A stretch of 64,000 nucleotides of DNA from Chrysopilus asiliformis (lineage: Eukaryota > Arthropoda > Insecta > Diptera > Rhagionidae): NCBI GenBank assembly GCA_964034945.1, contig OZ035962.1, positions 81,551,942 to 81,615,941 on the forward strand. Reading direction: 5' to 3'. The position numbers and the translations under genes are program-made. Below are positions 56,956 through 64,000 of the stretch, one piece after another (position 1 is the stretch's first letter; every line of letters starts with the position of its first letter). Below the pieces are notes generated by a model, which saw only the letters and a program-made list of their open reading frames with translations, searched no databases and was not told the DNA's origin.

Positions 56956-59900
56956 TTTCGATATAAATAAAAATCTTCGATTTAAAATACGGGGTGAGCA
57001 TTATATAGTTCGCGATATTAAACGTACACTATATATGCCTTTAAAAAAAACCATTTGCAAAATAAAAAAGTTACATCAAATAAAAACTATCCATGTTACT
57101 CGATCTAATAAATATTTCTGTTTATCAACATTAGCTGACAAATTTCTGTCATTAAAAACAGAATTCATGACATCCCAAATAGCATTTTAGGTAGCAAATA
57201 TGATGTTTATCCCCATAGTTCGTCACCATGCAGATCACGGCGATAAGCAATTTATGTAGAAAACACGTCCTTAGTCGTGCGTATGAGACGCGCAACGACA
57301 CACATAGTGGGGAACACTTTTCTGCGGTTTGCTACGTCGCAAATATAACGACAGGGACATAATTAGTAGCCTCATGCGCGAGCGTCATCTGACGTGCATA
57401 TCACACAATTACACAAATCATCGAGCGGGTTTTCTTTCTCCCTCGAATTCTTACTTAGCTTGGGTGAGTCAACAGAGATGAACAATAAAAACGTAAACAG
57501 AAACGAACAAGAAAAATCTAATGGCGATAAATTAATGGAAACTTTTTGTGGAGTATTATTTTATAATGGACTTTTCTTCCGATTGCATGTCGTGATTTTA
57601 ATTGCCATTAAACTTTTTCGGCAATATTGGATCTGAAATTTAAACAAATTTTAATGGGCCATCAAATTATTTAGTTTTTAATGAAAAATTTCTTTAATTT
57701 TATTTTACCGGTCAAATTTATTTTTTCTTTTGCAATAAAATTTTGATGCCAATAAAATTGCGCTGTTTCAAAAATGTCTGCTATCCACTTTTTATGCAAT
57801 ATCCTTCAGTCATTCGCCTGAAATAAGAAATTTAATTCTCGAAACGTAATCGTTTTCATCAAACGTCAATGGGAAATATGGCGGCTGAAGGCATCAATTT
57901 TTTTTTGGTGTTTCTCAGACGGGGAGCTTTAATGAAACTTTAGTGGTAGCAGTTTCGTCACTTTTTCCATCACACGCTTCTTCAAAATTAAACTGACGTT
58001 CAGGCTCCACAGCCAATCACTATTTCGGCCCGAAAACCATCAAATGCTGCTCTATCGCCGCAGGATTTTCATGAAGCGAATGTTGCCCCAAAGATCGTGC
58101 TCGTCACTTCTTTCGCTTCTTTTACGCGGATGTGAATTATAGGTGTAAATTTTTAATCCCGATTGTGTAAATTTCTACTCTTTCAAGTCGCAAAGAACAA
58201 ATCTCATGTTCCCGTACTTTTCGATGCTGTTTGGGATATATGTACTTCTATCAGATTTTTTTTACCTTGCAAAATATTTTGATCAAACAAGGCAAAAAAG
58301 CCACAAAAATGAAGTAACATTTTCAATATCGATTTACTTTTGAAGCAAATATGATGTATAAATACGAAAAGTAGAAAGGCATAAAAAAACTGTCAGTTCA
58401 GTTAGATAATTTTTCCAGATATTCTGAATAAATCACAATACTAAATATACAAACAAAAAAACCATCAACCTATTTTATTTATTATGATTGTTTATACTTG
58501 CCATGCACCAACCTATAGGTATTACCTACTTTTAATAAAATATATCTTCTGTACACATATGGCATATATGTATAATAGTGCTTTCAGATTTATACATTAT
58601 ACGTGTATCATTTTAAATTCCACCACAGATGTTAGAAATTTATACAAACCCAACTACTTTCAATGTAACATAAGATTATAGATAAAATATCTGATTTTTT
58701 TCCATCTATTTGATAGAATCATATTTTTCTTTTGCTTACATCATACAAAACATTTGCTATAGGGATTGTCGTTTTCTTCGCCACCCCAACTAGGATATCA
58801 GCATAGAGAAACATCACATCATCATCATCAACGCATATGTAGCATAAAACATATCTGCAACATAAGCATAAGCAACCATCAAAATACATTCATGTTCCAT
58901 AATCGGTACCTTAAAACCCTATAAAACCTACCAACTTTACACCATGAAACTAAACCCCAACCCGAATTCAAATCTAGTAACCAGCATAACAGATATCAGA
59001 GCTATAGATATAACCATTGAGTGATACTGAGCCAAGCACTCCATAGATAGAGAACATAATAACAATCTATGGAACAATATCGTCAAGTAGAACCTATCTG
59101 TTACGGAATGAAAGGGATAGCACATATCATTTTCCAGCGACGCTGATATTTATACACCGACCGCACACCACCAACCTCTGGATAATTTATGCATAATACT
59201 GTCCTTATGTACAATAAACCTTCATTTGTTGTCTCTTTCTTATGTTTTTGGTTTGGAAAAACATTCAAGCGTCAATGGAAATCTCCCCCTCAGCAACGAC
59301 AAATTTCTGTTATGTACTCACCAATGTTTGTTTTTTGTTCTGATAATAAAAAAAAACCAGTTACAGTAAAGCATATGTTGTTGGCGCATGCCATTCGCTA
59401 TCGATCTCGTTTACAGCATAGATACATGTATCTGAGAAGCGCAGATAGATTTTCATTTTTATGTACGTCCCATCAACATGATTGGCGTTCTTCCATTTCA
59501 AATAGGGGGCAGCATAAGTAGAATGGGCGTAACTGTAACCAAGGAGGCTTCTAACCACAAAAACAAAATTATCATATACGGATAATAACATAAGAAAAAA
59601 TCTAAAAACCTTTTAGATACGATTCATGTCAGTAGTTGTTCTGTAACCGACGATTTTTTTTTATTTATTTTCATTTTATTGAATGCTGCTTGATTTTCTT
59701 CCCCCTCCCGCCCCAAACATAAATCCATATATTTTATGTATCTGATAAATATATTCTACTTATATTCCATACACGTCAAATTTATACCTCTTTTATTTTT
59801 CCTAATTCGATATCAAATTAAACTAATACAACATAGGCCGAATATATGTAGATAGATCTATGTCAGATTTATGATATGACAATAATAATGACGATGTTGA

Positions 59901-60424
59901 TGGTGATAAATTAAATATAGACCTGATGATGTGACGCGGCTGTGTTGCTTAGTTGGTTGGCTCTTTGGTTACTGTGTGGTTTGATAGATACCTATAATTA
60001 CTCAACTTCATGGTGAATAGTAATTCAGCGTTTACATAATTTAAAATGTTTTCAACAGTTTTTGGGGTGACAACACTGGATGTTATGAATTTTGTATTTC
60101 TATCTACCTTCGAAAAATTAACAATGTTTATTTAGGAGCAGCTACTTCAATGATTTGAATATTTTTTTTTCACGTTTTAATAAGTTCATTAAAACGGTAT
60201 GCTAGATATAAAAAGTTCTTATTAAATAAACAATTTTTACTGATGCCGTTAAAAATTATAAAAACTTGCAATTTAAATGCCAGTCAATTTCTTAGACCTA
60301 TGTTTTCACATTCATTAAAACAGAAAAATTAACAAAACACATATTTTTGCGCGGCGTAGTTAAATATTTTCGCTGAGTTAGATTCAAATTTGGTTCTAGT
60401 AAATAAAATTTAAGAAAATTTTAT
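56956..60424. other. Unrecognised sequence, possibly single copy
   Basis: No transposon ends or shared repeats were found in this 3.5 kb. 57190-57400 and 57840-58140 are richer in G+C and contain CpG-bearing stretches unlike the repeats, so they are candidates for host non-coding or regulatory DNA. ORFs (56876-57190, 57394-57636, 59189-59521) have no known motif. Confidence 0.35.
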
Positions 60425-60549
60425 TGACTGACAACTGGCTGACGACCGCTTGACGGCCGACTGACGACCGCTTGACGGCCGACTGACGACCGCTTAACGA
60501 CCGGTGGACGACAAACTGACGACCGATTGTTGACTGACTGACGACCGGA
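60425..60549. repeat. Degenerate tandem array of a GACGACCG-type unit
   Basis: The 22-bp phrase CTGACGACCGCTTGACGGCC occurs twice in tandem, then decays into shorter CTGACGACCG units. It is much richer in G+C than its surroundings and gives spurious ORFs on the minus strand (VVSQ/VGRQ runs). Confidence 0.85.
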
Positions 60550-61617
60550 TTCCATACAACTTTTTTTTTGAGAAAAAAGTTCGCCAATTGGAGACGATTT
60601 TTTGGACAATCGAACTTTTCCCGTGCTCCCGGAGTTGGGAATTTACAATGCTTTACAACGTTTTACAACTAGTCCAGTACAATTTCAGTAACAGTATGGA
60701 AACATTTACACCGTCTACACAGCAGCCAGAAACGAAGTATTCACTGTCACAGATGTATTAACTCTATAAAAGCTGTAAGTTTTCTTATGATAATTACCTA
60801 CCACAATAAACTTTATTTTCCCCAGGTAAACAGACATCAAAAGGAAAAGAATCGACTTCCGCAGGCCAACAAATCACCTGTGGAAGTCAATTGGTTTTCA
60901 AAATTTTTGCATAAGATTTTCAAAATTTTCGCATAAAAATGTTGGAACATAGGGCACAGCGGGATCCCACACGCCCTTGTTGCGTCCTGGTAATTACAGT
61001 CAAGCGAGCGATTTGATGTGTGTGATGGACCCGATCGATGCATATTGAACTTAACCAGGGTTGCCAGATGGTTTTGCCAAATTCAAAATACCCCAAATTA
61101 ACATCTTTAGAACAAATAATTCCGCAAAAACAGTTTGTACTCTTTTCATATATACTGAAATGATTTTTAACTGTAATAGACTGATTTTACAAAAAATGTA
61201 GCACGCATTTTCTTTAAATTACCCCAAATGAAGTAGCTTTGATAGAAAATCAACCAAAATTTACAGAAGAAACGAAACAAAATAGAAAATATTTACATCT
61301 TCAGTTTTCTTTGAAATATACATGCTGGAATTGAATTTATTCAACATTTCTTTCATAAACGGAGGAAGTTGAACACAACTTCCTCCAAATAATTACCCCC
61401 CCCCCTCCCCCCACCATCCCTCCCTCGTCCCTCCGTAACTTGATGTAGGTTGACAGATGTCATCTCACTTAAAAATTACAAAATAAGTTTTAGCTTCCAA
61501 ATTTCTCACAAAATGCAAAAAAGTGATTTTTTTTGTTACTAAAACATTGAACACCTCCATTTTTTTTCAATTTTTAAAATATTCTGTAATGAAAACTGCA
61601 TATCATTTATCCAATTA
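60550..61617. other. Unrecognised sequence
   Basis: A single hAT-like end, CAGGGTTGCCAGATGG, at about 61056 has no visible partner. A C-rich run lies at 61395-61430. No gene. Confidence 0.4.
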
Positions 61618-61620
61618 TTA

Positions 61621-62004
61621 TGCTACATTTACACGAATGACAAATTTGTCATTTTTTTCTTGTCATTATGTTAATTCCCGTGTAAATGGCATAATTTTTG
61701 TAATTTTTTCTGTCAGAAAATGTCAATCTCTCATAAAAGAATGAACTTGTCCATTCTTTTATGCCAGATTGTCATTCGTACAAACGCAATATTAGTTATG
61801 ACAAAAGTTGAATACTAAAGTTGTCATAACTAATATTGCGTTTGCACGAATGACAATCTGGCATAAAAGAATGGACAAGTTCATTCTTTTATGAGAGATT
61901 GACATTTTCTGACAGAAAAAATTACAAAAATTATGCCATTTACACGGGAATTAACATAATGACAAGAAAAAAATGACAAATTTGTCATTCGTGTAAATGT
62001 AGCA
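61621..62004. mobile_element. 384-bp foldback element, copy 2 (inverted dimer MITE)
   Basis: It has the same length, ends and structure as 42008-42391: units 61621-61788 and 61837-62004 in opposite orientation around a 48-bp palindromic centre. TTA is duplicated at 61618-61620 and 62005-62007. By eye it differs from copy 1 at four positions, all in the left arm, and its own arms differ from each other at one. Confidence 0.95.
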
Positions 62005-62007
62005 TTA

Positions 62008-63312
62008 GTTTATTTAAAACGATTTAGCCAAAATATTTACAAACACATTTTTTTGAGAAAATGCCAAAAAGCTTATTTCTTAAAAATATATCACATGTGA
62101 TCTATTCGGCGTCAATAGAGGCACTTACCACCCATCTAGATGGTGTCGATCACCTGTCAGGTTCACAAAACATGTCCATTAAGCATTTTATTTTTAGTTT
62201 TGCATTTCTTTTATGTTTTTTTTTAAATTTTGAAGAAAACATTTTTTACATCATCTCAGAAAAAATGTCAATCTGTGAAAAAAGTAATATTTCCAATTTA
62301 CTAAATTTAACTCTAGTCACATAAACACATATAGATATACCCAACCTTATGAAATAAAAAAATGTCGTTTAAGAAAGACATGTGTTAAAACTTTAACGGT
62401 CTCAACTGTGTCTAGTTTTTTGGCTATAAAATCTTTCTTACGTCCACATCAGAGGAATTTTCTAAAATTTTAGCTAAATACCGATTGACTGGCTGAAGAA
62501 TTATTTAATGATCGGGTATTTTAAATATAATTAGAATTATATATAATGTCGCGCCTTTTCAATGTCTCATTTTAATTTTTTTATTGTTATTAAAGTATTT
62601 AGACCTAATCAAAAAAATTAGTGCATAAAACAGCCAAATGGTGGTCAATAGCGCATAGTGGTTAAAATTCAATTAGAAACGAAGCCCTTGAATTCTAACA
62701 ACGAACTCAAATCAATCTAAAATATACCTACACGCCAAAACCCCTGACCATATTATGATTCTATAACCACATCTTTATACTCACTAACTTTACCAAGAAG
62801 TCACTGTTGTCTGGTTTAGACAAATGTGTTGAAATCGATTCATTTGCGGTTTGTCTGTTGACATAACATTGGGCCCATAATCCTCCTAATGGTCAATAAT
62901 GACAGCACGCGAGTAGGGATTTCATATGCGAGTATATGTTCTTCCTAACAAAGAAAGTTGGTTAACTTAGGAACATATGATGATCGTAATATAAGTTAAA
63001 TTGCAGTATATGGTCTAACGCAGGTAATTCATTCGTCCTCAGTCGAGGAAATTTGTTTAAAGGTCTAGAAAGTTTGGAACAGATTATTCGTTGGCTCAAT
63101 TGAACAGTAAATTACCTAAAGTATTTTCTTTAATTTTCTCTTCTCCATATACTCATATTTATGTGTGGAAAAGTCCTTACATTCGAAAAGTTACTATTAT
63201 AATCGGCACTATGCTCTCACCGAATGCAAATTATTTAAAGTTTTAGAATTTTGTGGAAAAATTTTTATAATGTGAAAGAAAATCTAGAACAGAAGAAAGA
63301 ACAGGGCAATGA
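62008..63312. other. Unrecognised sequence
   Basis: No gene recognised. TAGCGCATAGTGG near 62650 resembles a tRNA A box but no tRNA fold follows. Confidence 0.4.
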
Positions 63313-63665
63313 AAGAAACTTTCTGATCAATACGAAATCCGTTTCAGGCATAATTATGAGGATGTCCGACAGGTCTGTCTGTTGCACGTATCTTAAATAA
63401 CGTAAGAACGCGTTGACCTAGCGACTTGAAATTTTTGTAAATAAGTTTTACAAAAATCGTAGCTTTCTGTCAACTTTTGGAAAATAGGGTTAGCTTGAGT
63501 ACCTCTTATGCCATTTTTTTTTCAAAAAATACCGTTAGAAAATACCGTTAGAAAATACCGTTAGAAAATACCGTTACAACAAGTTTTAAAGAATATTTTT
63601 CTACAGTTTTCTACAGTTTTTGCTTTAACGATTTTAACATATCTCTAACGGTTCTTTACTTTAAA
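63313..63665 (+). repeat. Family G repeat, copy G6
   Basis: Lacks the head hairpin. It has CAATACGAAATCCGTTTCAG, GGATGTCCGACAGGTCTGTC, GAACGCGTTGACCTAGCGAC with TTGAAATTTT, CTGTCAACTTTTGG, and a tail with TTTGCTTTAACG. A 14-bp tandem (ATACCGTTAGAAAA, about 3.5 copies) lies at 63528-63575. Confidence 0.85.
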
Positions 63666-63831
63666 AAAGGTAAATAGGATTGGCAAATTTTCTTACTTTT
63701 TGCTGAATTTTGGCAAAGAAAACACCTCCCAAATGTTAAAGACAGATGAAGTTCTTGAATTATTTCTACTAACCCTGAGTAGGTAATTCTAGTGACAAAT
63801 AAGAAACGAGTAAACCACAGTAATAATAGTA

Positions 63832-64000
63832 ATGGGTATGGTTAATGTATTGTACATCGGACTTATTTTCTTTCAAGATTTCTTATTGACACATTACCGG
63901 ACACTGATGGTCTACCATGCTTACAATCAGTTATTGTTTGAGTTTCCGGATTATGGATTCGCACCAACAACGGCTGAAGAAATTGAAAGAAAGGTCATTT
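63832..64000 (+). CDS. Possible partial coding exon running off the window
   Basis: From ATG 63832 (a second ATG follows at 63838) the frame stays open for 56 codons to the last base, after an upstream TAA at about 63810. The later part reads MVYHAYNQLLFEFPDYGFAP and then TTAEEIERKVI, which is balanced and protein-like compared with most ORFs here. The first part (NVLYIGLIFFQDFLL) is hydrophobic. Alternatively, coding could begin after the TTTTCTTTCAAG at about 63881, a weak acceptor. No family recognised. It could also belong to another transposon. Confidence 0.3.
   Translation, partial: MGMVNVLYIGLIFFQDFLLTHYRTLMVYHAYNQLLFEFPDYGFAPTTAEEIERKVI

Noticed and set aside
62640..62710. tRNA-like A-box phrase TAGCGCATAGTGG
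   Set aside because: No matching B box or cloverleaf arms at the right spacing.

Overview
The window is AT-rich eukaryotic DNA, most likely from an insect and probably a dipteran. Three things point there. There is a copia-type retrotransposon that primes from an internal fragment of initiator tRNA-Met. There is a dense mixture of mariner/Tc1, pogo-like, hAT-like and Harbinger-like short elements. And there is an abundant repeat superfamily whose layout (terminal hairpin, GTTTGTAACG word, GTCC/GTCT microsatellite, GACTTGAAATTTT box) recalls, from memory, the dipteran mini-me/DINE-1 elements. Nothing bacterial is present, and no tRNA, rRNA or CRISPR array was found.

Layout. 36-4629 is a complete Ty1/copia element on the minus strand. 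It has two 189-bp LTRs that look identical, a 5-bp target duplication and one uninterrupted 1357-residue gag-pol ORF. It is the only certain intact gene here. The remaining 59 kb is a gene-poor mosaic of broken and non-autonomous transposons in unrecognised AT-rich sequence. I name the GTCY-array repeats by family. Family A has copies near 19.0, 31.1, 46.8 and 52.6 kb. Family B has copies near 7.1, 11.4, 17, 27.6, 30.8, 33.6, 44, 51 and 55.9 kb. Family G has copies near 22, 26.3, 37.3, 48.1, 51.9 and 63.3 kb. Family D has one copy near 49.8 kb. Many are split by later insertions, so an order of events can be read off.

Short TIR elements with visible target duplications include hAT-type copies with 8-bp duplications (11887-12240, 13981-14522, 17497-17792). 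There are also pogo-like TA elements (8133-8880, 34192-34291, 47760-48054), an AATT-duplicating pair (37438-37847, 47385-47639) and TTA-duplicating elements (42008-42391, 51660-51888, 61621-62004). The most striking are two 384-bp, about 99% identical foldback elements, 19.6 kb apart. Each is an inverted dimer of a 168-bp unit that also occurs alone, in diverged form, at 56659-56839.

Transposase relics are found at 11215-11391 (mariner), 15993-16316 (Tc1/mariner superfamily) and 51215-51580 (Tc1-like). Host coding evidence is thin: a degenerate fibrinogen-related domain on the minus strand (24010-25043), a possible two-exon small ORF (9906-10258), and an ORF running off the right edge (63832-64000). 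The window could be intergenic, or lie inside one or more very long introns; the sequence alone does not decide.
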